Of a DNA stretch of 43,656 bases, positions 1 to 9,854 are shown one piece after another (within the stretch, counting starts at the first letter, position 1; every line of letters begins with the position of its first letter). The stretch is from Pseudomonadota bacterium. Lineage in GTDB: Bacteria > Myxococcota_A > Polyangia > GCA-2747355. The notes under the pieces were generated by a model that worked only from the letters and a program-made list of their open reading frames with translations, did no database searches and had not been told where the DNA came from. The stretch is from positions 1-43,656 of the forward strand of contig PDPC01000007.1 in assembly GCA_002747355.1 (NCBI GenBank), in the 5' to 3' direction. A program made the position numbers and the translations under genes.

Positions 1-115
1 ATCACGGCGTAGGAGCGAGGAGGGCGCCTGCTGGTAGCAAGCAACCGACGAGCAACAACCGCTGTGATGTCGCAGACCAGCGCAGCGACGGGAGGTAAGC
101 TGGTCAGCGCTCTAG
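1..115 (+). repeat. MITE-like palindromic element, copy A1 (cut by window start)
   Basis: This is the right-hand part of a dispersed element also found at 112-252, 9692-9854, 18055-18158 and 43503-43656. It ends in GGTAAGCTGGTCAGCGCT followed by CTAG at 112-115. That end is the near-perfect reverse complement of the other terminus (CTAGAGCGCTGATCAGC...). It abuts copy A2 and shares the CTAG with it, so two elements lie head to tail. The left terminus lies outside the window. Both the TIR-like ends and the internal palindromy are visible by direct comparison of the copies. Confidence 0.8.
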
Positions 116-252
116 AGCGCTGATCAGCTTACCGGACCGAGCTGCGCGAAGGATGCGGAATCACGGCGTAAGAGCCAGCAACCGACGAGCGACAACCGCT
201 GTGATGTCGCAGACCAGCGCGGCGACGGGAGCTCCGTTGGTCAGCGCTCTAG
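112..252 (+). repeat. MITE-like palindromic element, copy A2 (141 bp)
   Basis: A complete but shortened copy, bounded by CTAG at 112-115 and 249-252. Both ends read AGCGCTGAYCA inward. Relative to copies B and D it lacks about 20 bp in the apical part (the segment around GCGAGAAGGGCGCCTGCTGG). Internally, ATCACGGCG and CGCTGTGAT pair, so the whole element can fold into one long imperfect hairpin. The terminal CTAG supplies the stop codon (TAG on the minus strand) of the gene at 249-722. Confidence 0.8.
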
Positions 253-722
253 ATCGCGCGCAGATAGGCCGTATTGGCGACAAACGTCTCAATTCGTTGT
301 TGTAGCGCCTTCCGCTGCGCTCGCCAGTCTAAGATGTCGGTGGCGATCGCCAACGCCGCCGCGCTCGGCATCGAGACGACCAGCAGCCAGCCAAAGGCGA
401 GGGTCGCGATCGTAGCGCCTAATCCACCAACAACAGCGGCCTTCGAGAAGGACCGGCGGCGTGCAGCGGAGCACCATAAGCGGACCTCGAGAGCGCGTCC
501 TTGACCAGTCTTCGTCACCACGATCTCGCCATGGTCGGGGATGGCCCAACCTCCTATGCGGCTGCCGAAGGCCAGCCGATCGGTGTCTCGGCGCTCGATC
601 GCTAGTCCCGGGCCAGCTAGTCCCCCGCTGAGGACGCCCTCCACCAGCTGCTCGAGCAGAAGCTTGGGCTCCCGAGGGGCCTCGAGGCTGAAGGTAAGAT
701 GGGGTTTTCCGCGTGAGGACAT
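249..722 (-). CDS. small putative membrane protein, unknown function
   Basis: I do not recognise a family. The 157-residue product starts at the ATG that gives MSSRGKPHLTF. The open frame extends further upstream, but that extension is Cys/Arg-rich and looks non-coding. An N-terminal soluble part of about 95 residues is followed by a hydrophobic stretch (AAVVGGLGATIATLAFGWLL and onward to about residue 130), probably one or two membrane segments. A charged helical tail (WRAQRKALQQRIETFV) follows. The stop codon TAG lies in the CTAG border of the adjacent repeat element, so the C-terminus may have been altered by its insertion. No clear ribosome-binding site is seen. Moderately confident that it is a gene, not confident of the start. 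Confidence 0.5.
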   Translation of the reverse strand: MSSRGKPHLTFSLEAPREPKLLLEQLVEGVLSGGLAGPGLAIERRDTDRLAFGSRIGGWAIPDHGEIVVTKTGQGRALEVRLWCSAARRRSFSKAAVVGGLGATIATLAFGWLLVVSMPSAAALAIATDILDWRAQRKALQQRIETFVANTAYLRAI

Positions 723-961
723 CCAGCTGCCTACTACGCTCTCGGCTGATCTGCAACCTCTCTGCAGAGCGCGGGATGGCAGGGGAGCTGAAGGTCCTAG
801 CGCCGAGATACACACAGCTCGCGCGCAGCACCACCCAAGCCGCTCACCGGGAAGGGAGCGGATCTCGAACGAGATCGGCTGGTGGGTGGAGCTCGCTGCA
901 GCGCCGTCTAGACGGTGAAGCCGCCTAGAGAGCTTCCCCACCCATTCGGGACCGAGCTGCC

Positions 962-1009
962 GAGCCGCTGAGCCGCTGAGCCGCTGAGCCGCTGAGCCGC
1001 TGAGCCGCT
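962..1009. repeat. 8-bp tandem repeat, 6 units
   Basis: GAGCCGCT is repeated six times without mismatch. It lies in the gap between the membrane protein at 249-722 and the H1-like gene. The unit is not a multiple of three and no credible ORF crosses it. Confidence 0.9.
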
Positions 1010-1056
1010 TTCGTAGCCGAAGAAACGAGCCATACGGGCGATACGACGAGGAGCTA

Positions 1057-1117
1057 TCTGAGGTATAGACAGCAGCGGCCGGCAGTGCTGTGCCCGGCGA
1101 CGCGAGGGATGTATAGG
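1057..1117 (+). repeat. second dispersed repeat family, copy 1
   Basis: About 61 bp beginning TCTGAGGTATAGACAGC, with the core CGGCAGTGCTGTGCC. It aligns with 18708-18768 inside rsmG, differing by a handful of substitutions and a short indel. A shorter, more diverged match lies at 9640-9680. It sits just downstream of the H1-like gene. It shares a GGCGACGGGAGG-like stretch with the ends of the palindromic elements, so the families may be related. Confidence 0.65.
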
Positions 1118-1123
1118 GGTGCC

Positions 1124-1681
1124 CTAAAAGGTGAAGGTCGTCGGCGGCGTGGTGATCGCCGCAGGAGCAGCCTTCTTGGCGGCCGGCTTCTTCGTCGCCT
1201 TCTTGGCAGCCGGCTTCTTCGTCGCCTTCTTGGCGGCCGGCTTCCTCGTCGCCTTCTTGGCGGCCGGCTTCCTCGTCGCCTTCTTGGCGGCCGGCTTCTT
1301 CGTCGCCTTCTTGGCGGCCGGCTTCTTCGTCGCGTTCTTGGCGGCTGGCTTCTTCGTCGCCTTCTTGGCGGCCGGCTTCTTCGTCGCCTTCTTGGCGGCC
1401 GGCTTCTTCGTCGCCTTCTTGGCGGCCGGCTTCCTCGTCGCCTTCTTGGCGGCCGGCTTCTTCGTCGCCTTCTTGGCGGCTGGCTTCCTCGTCGCCTTCT
1501 TGGCGGCCGGCTTCCTCGTCGCCTTCTTGGCGGCTGGCTTCCTCGTCGCCTTCTTGGCGGCCGGCTTCCTCGTCGCCTTCTTGGCGGCCGGCTTCTTCGT
1601 CGCCTTCTTGGCGGCCGGCTTCTTCGTCGCCTTCTTGGCGGCCGGCTTCTTCGTCGTCTTCTTGGCGGCCTTTTTAGCCAT
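1124..1681 (-). CDS. histone H1-like Lys/Ala/Pro repeat protein
   Basis: A 185-residue, extremely basic protein made almost entirely of 18 copies of a nine-residue unit (K/R)KPAAKKAT after the leader [10 protein letters not shown]. It ends in a short Pro/Thr tail. This composition matches the H1 C-terminal-domain-like proteins (PAAKK repeats) known in bacteria. These bind DNA non-specifically and are thought to help compact the nucleoid. The DNA repeats as 27-bp units with only a few K/R codon changes and one Asn variant, which indicates recent unit duplication. The start is the ATG preceded by GGGAGGG; the longer frame has no support. A good sigma70-type promoter and a very AT-rich upstream block suggest strong expression. 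The repeat number probably varies between strains. Confidence 0.85.
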   Translation of the reverse strand: MAKKAAKKTTKKPAAKKATKKPAAKKATKKPAAKKATRKPAAKKATRKPAAKKATRKPAAKKATRKPAAKKATKKPAAKKATRKPAAKKATKKPAAKKATKKPAAKKATKKPAAKNATKKPAAKKATKKPAAKKATRKPAAKKATRKPAAKKATKKPAAKKATKKPAAKKAAPAAITTPPTTFTF

Positions 1682-1715
1682 GGTCCTGAACCCTCCCGGT
1701 GGGCAGTCTTGACGC

Positions 1716-1744
1716 ATATTATGGTTGAATTTAGTCTCCGTCAA
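1716..1744 (-). promoter_or_regulatory. putative sigma70 promoter of the H1-like gene
   Basis: On the minus strand TTGACG (1744-1739) is followed 17 bp later by TAATAT (1721-1716), or 15 bp later by CATAAT (1723-1718). Upstream, 1745-1800 is strikingly AT-rich and could act as an UP element. The position, about 35-60 bp before the start codon, is suitable. This is based on consensus matching only. Confidence 0.45.
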
Positions 1745-2205
1745 ACAAATTATGCATAATTTTGCTTAATTTATGTATTGTTATTTCAATATAGCTAAAT
1801 AGTTGATAATCCGCGTGTTCTTCGCCGAACTCTGAGAAAGCGCCCTAGCTTTTTATCATGATTCTCGATGTCTGCGGCGTTGGCTGGTGTCGCGCTGCTC
1901 GCTCTACCCACTGGACGCACGGCGAGTCCTTCGTGTTCTCAGCGATCGTGTTCTCAGCGATCGTGTTCTCAACGATCGTGTTCTCAGAGATCGTTGTGAT
2001 CCGTGAGGAATTGGGAATCTCCTGTGGACTCTTGGCTACCCACAAGCAGGGGGAGTCCTGTGGACCCATTTTGCTAACCTAATAGAAATACAAGTTTTAC
2101 TTGGAGCCTCGCGGTGTGGATGGGTCGCGAATCAAGGGTACGTTTGGGGGTGTAAATGGAATCCTTTTTGACAGCGTCGGCCTCTAGACCTACGCTGCGA
2201 GGCCG
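1745..2205. other. AT-rich, repeat-bearing intergenic region
   Basis: No credible gene. 1745-1800 is very AT-rich in a GC-rich sequence. It is followed by four 15-bp repeats (1932-1991) and three TGTGGA motifs in one orientation: TGTGGACTC at 2023-2031, TGTGGACCC at 2059-2067 and TGTGGATGG at 2115-2123. These resemble reverse-strand DnaA boxes with one or more mismatches. Several GATC sites cluster in the repeats. The region must hold the divergent promoters of the H1-like gene and pepA; a replication or regulatory role is speculative. Confidence 0.5.
1932..1991. repeat. 15-bp tandem repeat, 4 units, GATC-rich
   Basis: Four adjacent 15-mers, CGTGTTCTCAGCGAT twice, then CGTGTTCTCAACGAT and CGTGTTCTCAGAGAT, followed by a partial unit. 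Each junction creates GATC. The repeat lies between divergently transcribed genes, so it could be a binding-site array. The small ORFs crossing it on both strands are low-complexity artefacts. Confidence 0.85.
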
Positions 2206-3735
2206 ATGGCAATGCGCGTACGTTCGTCGTTTTATCGGGGAGAGCTCGGCCAGCTGGCGACTGACCTGCTGGCCGTCGCTTGTTTCGAGGATCAGGTCTC
2301 AGCGACGCGAGAGCTCGACGGGCTCGATCGCGCCTTCTCAGGGAATCTGCGGCGGATTCTCGACGAGGAGGAGTTCAAAGGCAAGAGCGGGAGCCGAGTG
2401 CTGGTCCACACTCATGGCGCGCTCAGCACCCGACGGCTCTTGGTGGTGGGCCTCGGGAAACGCGGCGAGTTTGACATGCCGGACACCCGCGCCTACGGGG
2501 CCACCATCATGGAGGTCGCCAACGCCACCCGGGTCAAGGACGTCTCCGTGGTCTTGCCACCTCTAGATGGCTCCGCCGCGGAGCGCTCCACGCGCTTCCT
2601 CTTCGAGGGGCTTCATCTCGGAGCCTATCGATTCGACCGGTACCAAGCCGACGATCAGCGCAAGCGTCCCAACGTCGAGTCGGTCTCGATCGTGCTGGGC
2701 GCCGGACAGTCCGAGCCCCACCTCGCGCTGGCTCAGGCCGAGGTCGTTGGGAACGCCGTCAATCGAGCGCGCGACTTGGTTAACGAACCGGCCGGTGTGC
2801 TCACGCCGACCGCGCTGGCGGACTACGCTCGCGAGCTCGCCAAGAGCGAGGGGCTCGAGTGTCAGGTGCTGGGGCCCAAGGAGTGCGAAAAGCAGAAGAT
2901 GGGCCTCTATCTCGCTGTTTCGCGCGCCAGCGCGGAGGAGCCGCGTTTCATTCACCTGACCTACTGCCCGAAGGGTAAATCGGTGCGACGACGGATCGCG
3001 CTGGTTGGCAAGGGCGTCACATTCGACTCGGGGGGCCTCTCGCTCAAGCCCAGCGCGGGGATGCTCGAGATGAAGGCCGACATGGCTGGCGCAGCGGCGG
3101 TGCTCGGTACGATGAGCGCGCTCTCCCAGCTGGGCATCAAGGCTGAGGTCCACGGCATCGTCGCTGCGACCGAAAACATGATCTCCGGCTCCGCCTACAA
3201 GCTTGGTGACGTCATCGTCGGGATGAGCGGCAAGAGCGTCGAGATCCACAACACCGACGCCGAGGGACGGCTCACCCTCGCCGACGCCCTGACCTACGCC
3301 CAGCAGGTGGTGCAGCCCGACGAGCTGATCGATCTGGCGACCCTCACCGGCGCGTGCGTCGTCGCCCTCGGCCCCTATCACGCCGGGGTGATGGGCAATG
3401 ACAACGCGCTGATCGAGCACTTCCTGGGCGCCGCAAGGCGAGCGGGGGAGCACGCCTGGAAGCTGCCGCTACCCAAACAGCTGCGAACGATGCTCGAGTC
3501 GAAGATCGCCGATCTCAAGAACGTCGGTGAACGTTGGGGTGGAGCGCTGACCGCAGGGCTCTTCCTTCAGGAGTTCGTCAACGACATCTCGTGGCTGCAT
3601 GTCGACATCGCCGGACCCGCCTATGCCGACAAAGCCGAGGCTCATGTCCCACAAGGCGGCACGGGCTATGGCGTGGCGGCCTTGCTCGAGCACCTGGCTG
3701 CCCGCGGCTCCGCCGGCAGCAACCCAGCTGTTTGA
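2206..3735 (+). CDS. pepA: leucyl aminopeptidase (M17 family)
   Basis: A 509-residue cytosolic metallo-aminopeptidase that removes N-terminal amino acids from peptides using two divalent metal ions. The M17 catalytic half is intact: GKGVTFDSGGLSLKPS (269-284, with K269, D274 and the catalytic K281), MKADMAGAAA (D292), and the family signature NTDAEGRL (349-356, metal ligands D351 and E353, catalytic R355). The N-terminal domain (1-170) is the usual macrodomain-like part. Length is normal for the family. ATGs occur at 2206 and 2212. A GAGG lies 3 nt before the first and 9 nt before the second, so 2212 may be the real start. Some PepA proteins also bind DNA; nothing here tests that. The gene is monocistronic and converges on gyrB. 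Confidence 0.95.
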   Translation: MAMRVRSSFYRGELGQLATDLLAVACFEDQVSATRELDGLDRAFSGNLRRILDEEEFKGKSGSRVLVHTHGALSTRRLLVVGLGKRGEFDMPDTRAYGATIMEVANATRVKDVSVVLPPLDGSAAERSTRFLFEGLHLGAYRFDRYQADDQRKRPNVESVSIVLGAGQSEPHLALAQAEVVGNAVNRARDLVNEPAGVLTPTALADYARELAKSEGLECQVLGPKECEKQKMGLYLAVSRASAEEPRFIHLTYCPKGKSVRRRIALVGKGVTFDSGGLSLKPSAGMLEMKADMAGAAAVLGTMSALSQLGIKAEVHGIVAATENMISGSAYKLGDVIVGMSGKSVEIHNTDAEGRLTLADALTYAQQVVQPDELIDLATLTGACVVALGPYHAGVMGNDNALIEHFLGAARRAGEHAWKLPLPKQLRTMLESKIADLKNVGERWGGALTAGLFLQEFVNDISWLHVDIAGPAYADKAEAHVPQGGTGYGVAALLEHLAARGSAGSNPAV

Positions 3736-4166
3736 CCTCCAACCCATTATGTAGTCAAATGTAGGTGAAGGCGTACCTTGCGCCCGCGCGGCCCCACGCG
3801 GCGCAGGTTTGGCGTCCGCGTCATGAGGTGAATGATGGGCACCCGTTTGGCTTCAATGATGGTCTCGCTACACCACGATCAGCCGCTGCGGCTGCTCATC
3901 CCTTGCTGTAGCGGCAAGGGTCGACTCGCCTACCGGGTCGAGACGCGTCGCCGGAGGCGGCAGGAGCGGGTCTCACGAACGACGCGAGCGCGAACGCTGA
4001 CAGTCGACAGCGCGAGCTAGCCCGAGGTGTGGCCGTGGAAGGATTGGAGCGCCTGTGTCCCGAGGACGGTTCGGCCGGCCGCGACCAGGCGACGCCAGCA
4101 CACTGGAGCACCCTTCAGGGCGCGACCGGCCGAAGGCCGGGGCGGAGGTGTGGCCGTGTAAGGCCG
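3736..4166. other. gene-free convergent interval between pepA and gyrB
   Basis: No convincing ORF or known RNA is seen. Short frames on both strands are Arg/Ser-rich and lack ribosome-binding sites. A 14-bp direct repeat GAGGTGTGGCCGTG occurs near 4024 and 4144, and there are several GC-rich inverted repeats (such as CCGGCC runs between 4070 and 4140). I could not match it to RNase P RNA, tmRNA, SRP RNA or 6S RNA signatures. Confidence 0.4.
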
Positions 4167-4188
4167 AGGGGGGCTGCTCCCAGCCCCC

Positions 4189-4190
<2 letters not shown>
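4167..4190 (-). terminator. stem-loop at the end of gyrB
   Basis: A perfect 10-bp inverted repeat, AGGGGGGCTG / CAGCCCCCCT, with a 4-nt loop. It overlaps the last bases of the gyrB stop codon. It lacks a clear U tract, so it may be a weak or bidirectional terminator for the converging pepA and gyrB transcripts. Confidence 0.55.
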
Positions 4191-6708
<2,518 letters not shown>

Positions 6709-6769
6709 TCATAAATGATTCCAAGGGTAAGCACCATAGCACAGGCGAGAGTCGCGGTAAAGCGAAAGG

Positions 6770-7897
6770 TCACGACTGAGAGATGGCGATTGTTCCGTCT
6801 AACACTTTGAAATCAAATCGATTATTAACGAGAGGTACCAGCTCGGCGCGAGTGGTGGTCAGCAAGACCTGACACGATATTTCCTTAATAAATTCGAATA
6901 GATAGGCATTCTTTTCTGCGTCGAGCTCGCTCGACACATCGTCGAGGAGCAGGATCGGAAACTGCGAGAGCTTGTCGTGAGTGTCTAAGATCTGAGCAAT
7001 CTTGAACGCGAGCATCAGCGCGCGGGTCTGGCCTTGGGAGGCAAACTGACGCGCTGAGCGCCCATCGATGGTCAACTCGAGGTCGTCAGCATGAGGGCCA
7101 ATGGAGGTCGCCCGCCGCTCGAGGTCTCGACGACGCGAGGCACCAAGCAAGGCCTCGTAGCGCCGCATGAGCTCGACCAGCTCCGTCTGGGGATGATGGA
7201 GCACCTCGGCGAGAGGGGGGGCGCTGGTGTAGACCAGCCCGGCTTCGAGCTGCGCGCCGACGATACGCGCGAATGCCTCATGGTAGCGCGGCGAGAGGGA
7301 CCGCAGATAGCGCTGACGCGCCAGCATGACCTTCGCACCGAGCCCGGCCAGGCTCCGGTCGTAGACGTCGAGCAACGCCTCTACGCCCGGTTGAGGCTCT
7401 CGTAGCAGCCTGTTTCGCGAGCGCAGAGCCTTGGTGTAGTCGCGCACCAGGGAGGGATAGTCGGCCCAGACGGTGGCGACAGCGCGGTCGAGCAGGCGTC
7501 GGCGCTCGCCGGGGGAACCTTTGGGCACCTGGAGGTCATCTGGTGTGAAGAGCACAGCCGCGAGCCCACGGGAGAGGCCTCCTGCGACGGAGCGTAGGGC
7601 CTTGCCATCGATCGTAACGCGGCGACGCTCGCCCTCGAGCACGACCTGCACGTCGCTATCGAGACCTTCGGCGCGCGTCTGAGCGACAACGCGCGCGCGT
7701 TCACATCCGAAGCGCACCATCTCTTTGACCCGCGCGCCACGAAAGGAGCGCTGGCAGATCGCAAGATAGGCGGCCTCGAGGAGGTTCGTCTTGCCCTGCG
7801 CGTTGGGCCCGCAGAAGACGTTGAAGTGAGGCGAGAGCGTGAGTGTGACGCTCATCAGGTTGCGGAAATCCTGCGCTGAGAGCTGGAGGATCTGCAT
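6770..7897 (-). CDS. recF: DNA replication and repair protein RecF
   Basis: 375-residue SMC-like ATPase that binds gapped DNA and, with RecO and RecR, loads RecA at stalled forks. Visible motifs are Walker A GPNAQGKT (30-37), an ABC-type signature region FASQGQTRALMLAFKIA and Walker B ILLLDDVSSELD. Length is normal. It lies 36 bp downstream of dnaN and 64 bp upstream of gyrB, the classical order, suggesting cotranscription. The start ATG gives MQILQLSAQDFRNL, which matches the usual RecF N-terminus. Confidence 0.96.
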   Translation of the reverse strand: MQILQLSAQDFRNLMSVTLTLSPHFNVFCGPNAQGKTNLLEAAYLAICQRSFRGARVKEMVRFGCERARVVAQTRAEGLDSDVQVVLEGERRRVTIDGKALRSVAGGLSRGLAAVLFTPDDLQVPKGSPGERRRLLDRAVATVWADYPSLVRDYTKALRSRNRLLREPQPGVEALLDVYDRSLAGLGAKVMLARQRYLRSLSPRYHEAFARIVGAQLEAGLVYTSAPPLAEVLHHPQTELVELMRRYEALLGASRRRDLERRATSIGPHADDLELTIDGRSARQFASQGQTRALMLAFKIAQILDTHDKLSQFPILLLDDVSSELDAEKNAYLFEFIKEISCQVLLTTTRAELVPLVNNRFDFKVLDGTIAISQS

Positions 7898-7933
7898 GAG
7901 GCTGTCTCGCCTCTGCGTGCTGATGGATCTGGA

Positions 7934-9037
7934 TCAGATCCGCATCGGCATCACGACACCGACGTAGTCGCGAGAGTCATCTGGCCGTACAAGCCCTGGA
8001 TCCAGCTCTCCGTTGAACTCGAGGATCACGTTGTCTTTGTTGATCTCATTCAAAATATCAATGAAATAGCGCGCGTTGAAGCCCACCGTGAGCTCTTCGT
8101 CGTTGTACTCGACCTCGAGATCTTCAAGCGCCTCACCCAGATCCGGGTTGTCACTCATGATCCGAAGGCGTCCTTGCGAGAGCGCCATTCGGATCCCGAA
8201 CGAGCGCTCCGAGGACATCAAGGAGACGCGCTTGAGCGACTCGAGTAATCCAGCCCGTGGTAGGCGGATCGCCTTCTCGTTGGCGGTCGGGATCACCTGC
8301 TTGTAGGACGGGAACTGTGCGTCGACCAGCGCCACGCTGAGCACGACGTCTTGGGCGCGAACGAAGATGTTGTTGTCGGCGAAGCCGAGATCGCAGGTCT
8401 CGTCGACGGGCTCGAGCAGGCGCTTGATCTCCATCACGCCTTTACGTGGGATGATCACGCCCGCGTCGAGGGTCGGACCGGTCCCAAGATCGGCTTCGAT
8501 CTTGCTGAGGCGATGACCATCAGTCGAGACCATCGTCGCGCGCTTGCCATCGCATTCGAAATAGATGCCCGAGAGATGATGTCGTGTGTTGTCGGTCGAG
8601 ACGGAGAAGAGCGTCTTACCGATCATGTCGACCAACGCGGGCGCTGAGACCTCCGAGAAGACAACCTCTCGATGGTCAGGTAGGCGTGGAAAATCGCGAT
8701 CGGACATCCCGACGAGCTTGTAGCGGGCCTTGCCTGCTTTGATCTCAGCCCAGTTGTTCTCACTCTTGCTCAGAAAGACCATATCGGCTGGGAGGTTACG
8801 AACGATCTCGTAGATATGCTTTGCGCCGATGCTCACACCACCTTCGCTTTTGACCTCGGCAGGGAGCTCCGCGACCATGCTGGTGCGGAGGTCCGTAGCG
8901 GCACAGACGATCGCGTCTTGGCCCTCACTGCGGAGGAGTACGTTGGCTACGGCTGGCGTGGTGCTCTTGCGTTCTGCGATGCTCTGCGCGAGATACAGAC
9001 CTTTGAGGAACGCCGCTCGATTGATCTTCAACTCCAT
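7934..9037 (-). CDS. dnaN: DNA polymerase III beta subunit (sliding clamp)
   Basis: 367 residues, the normal length for the three-domain beta clamp that encircles DNA and tethers Pol III and other clamp-binding enzymes. The N-terminus MELKINRAAFLKGLYLAQSI and the C-terminus DPGLVRPDDSRDYVGVVMPMRI are typical of the family (the latter corresponds to the P-M-R-hydrophobic end near the partner-binding pocket). The ATG is preceded by GGAG. It lies unusually far (813 bp) from the dnaA stop; that gap holds repeats and box-like motifs and probably a separate dnaN promoter. Confidence 0.97.
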   Translation of the reverse strand: MELKINRAAFLKGLYLAQSIAERKSTTPAVANVLLRSEGQDAIVCAATDLRTSMVAELPAEVKSEGGVSIGAKHIYEIVRNLPADMVFLSKSENNWAEIKAGKARYKLVGMSDRDFPRLPDHREVVFSEVSAPALVDMIGKTLFSVSTDNTRHHLSGIYFECDGKRATMVSTDGHRLSKIEADLGTGPTLDAGVIIPRKGVMEIKRLLEPVDETCDLGFADNNIFVRAQDVVLSVALVDAQFPSYKQVIPTANEKAIRLPRAGLLESLKRVSLMSSERSFGIRMALSQGRLRIMSDNPDLGEALEDLEVEYNDEELTVGFNARYFIDILNEINKDNVILEFNGELDPGLVRPDDSRDYVGVVMPMRI

Positions 9038-9312
9038 CTCGGTTCTCCACAGTCTCTATCGATCGGAGGTTCCTTTAGCAAAATATCAGTAGTCGTATGA
9101 TCACCTGTGGACAGGCCGCAAAAGAGCGCTAATAGCACTCGATCATGCCTCTTTCCGGCGGGAAAACCTGGGGGAAGAGCTGGGGAGGAACAGGCACCTA
9201 TCCCCAGCGTAGCCCACGACGTGGGCTCGTACACAGGCGAGCCACATCCGAAACCACATGCTGTCCACAGGATCGACATTGAAGGCCGTTTCAGCGTTCG
9301 GCGTCCATATTT

Positions 9313-9370
9313 GACGGTTCGTTCCGACAGTTCGTACTAACGGTTCGTTCTGACGGTCCTTGTTCGTTCT
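9313..9370. repeat. 13-bp iteron-like repeats
   Basis: Three contiguous 13-mers: GACGGTTCGTTCC (9313-9325), GACAGTTCGTACT (9326-9338) and AACGGTTCGTTCT (9339-9351). A degenerate fourth (GACGGTCCT, then TTCGTTCT) follows to 9370. Their location between dnaA and dnaN, about 50 bp from a DnaA-box-like site, suggests a protein-binding array. Which protein binds is unknown. Confidence 0.75.
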
Positions 9371-9639
9371 GCTTGTTAGCGTGGCTAAGGTGGTGACGCG
9401 ACCAGCAGGGGGACAAGGAACACACGAACTCAGGTTCCCCGTAGCATGAGTCTTTGGGGGTTGGCAACTTGTTGGAAATATCTGCGTTCTCGTCACCCTG
9501 CGGTGACGAGCGACGCCAATCGAGCCGAGATCGCGGAGCGAAAACGCAGCCATCGCGGTGCTCCGGCGAGTTTGAGCGACAACGAGCTCGGTTCGAAGGG
9601 CTGGTCGCGACGGGAGGGCGAGATCAACAGGCTGCTCGA

Positions 9640-9680
9640 AAGCGGCCGGCAGTGCGGTACGCGGCGACGGGAGGAACGTG
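9640..9680 (+). repeat. second dispersed repeat family, diverged partial copy
   Basis: GCGGCCGGCAGTGC, then CGGCGACGGGAGGAACGTG, resembles the cores of the copies at 1057-1117 and 18708-18768 but is shorter and more diverged. It lies directly next to palindromic element copy B. Confidence 0.4.
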
Positions 9681-9691
9681 AAAAAATAGTC

Positions 9692-9854
9692 CTCGAGCGC
9701 TGACGAACGGACCTCCCGTCGCCGCGCTGGCCTGCGACATCACAGCGGTTGTCGTTCGTCGGTTGGGGGCTACCAGCAAGCGCCCTTCTCGCTCCTACGC
9801 CGCGACACCGCATCCTTCGCGCAGCTCGGTCCGGTACGCGGATCAGCGCTCTAG
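9692..9854 (-). repeat. MITE-like palindromic element, copy B (complete, ~163 bp)
   Basis: Full-length copy inverted relative to copies A and D. The ends are CTCGAGCGCTGAC (9692 onward, with CTCG in place of CTAG) and GATCAGCGCTCTAG (to 9854). The internal sequence matches copy D closely, including the CTGGTAGC apical segment. The right-hand CTAG is the stop codon context of dnaA (TAG on the minus strand, 9853-9851), so the element abuts the dnaA coding region exactly. Confidence 0.85.

Larger units (their letters stand above)
9038..9691. other. long dnaA-dnaN intergenic region with DnaA-box-like motifs
   Basis: No convincing gene. It contains TTCTCCACA (9043-9051), TGTGGACAG (9106-9114, reverse of CTGTCCACA) and CTGTCCACA (9261-9269). 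Each is one mismatch from the high-GC DnaA box TTGTCCACA. It also holds a 13-bp repeat array (9313-9370), a perfect 9-bp stem-loop CTCGTCACC/GGTGACGAG (9489-9510), and a diverged copy of the second repeat family. In several bacteria part of oriC lies between dnaA and dnaN, so this is a candidate origin segment. dnaN promoter elements must also lie here. Confidence 0.5.

Noticed and set aside
1131-1712. Antisense open frames of ~190-220 codons across the H1-like gene
   Set aside because: They exist because the 27-bp unit is a multiple of three and lacks stops in other frames; they encode monotonous hydrophobic or Leu/Arg repeats. The minus-strand frame has a ribosome-binding site, promoter and a known composition.
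1932-1991. Possible CRISPR array
   Set aside because: The units are contiguous with no unique spacers, and no cas gene is present; the same holds for the other tandem arrays.
1845-2082. Small ORFs on both strands over the 15-bp repeats
   Set aside because: Low-complexity products of the repeat, no ribosome-binding site, and they lie in a divergent promoter region.
2563-3453. 296-codon minus-strand frame inside pepA
   Set aside because: Shadow of a strongly conserved aminopeptidase gene in GC-rich DNA.
3832-4020. Short ORFs and a possible structured RNA between pepA and gyrB
   Set aside because: The ORFs are Arg-rich without ribosome-binding sites, and I could match none of the conserved motifs of RNase P RNA, tmRNA, SRP RNA or 6S RNA.
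9489-9510. Stem-loop CTCGTCACC/GGTGACGAG as the dnaA terminator
   Set aside because: It lies about 340 bp beyond the dnaA stop and has no U tract on either strand.
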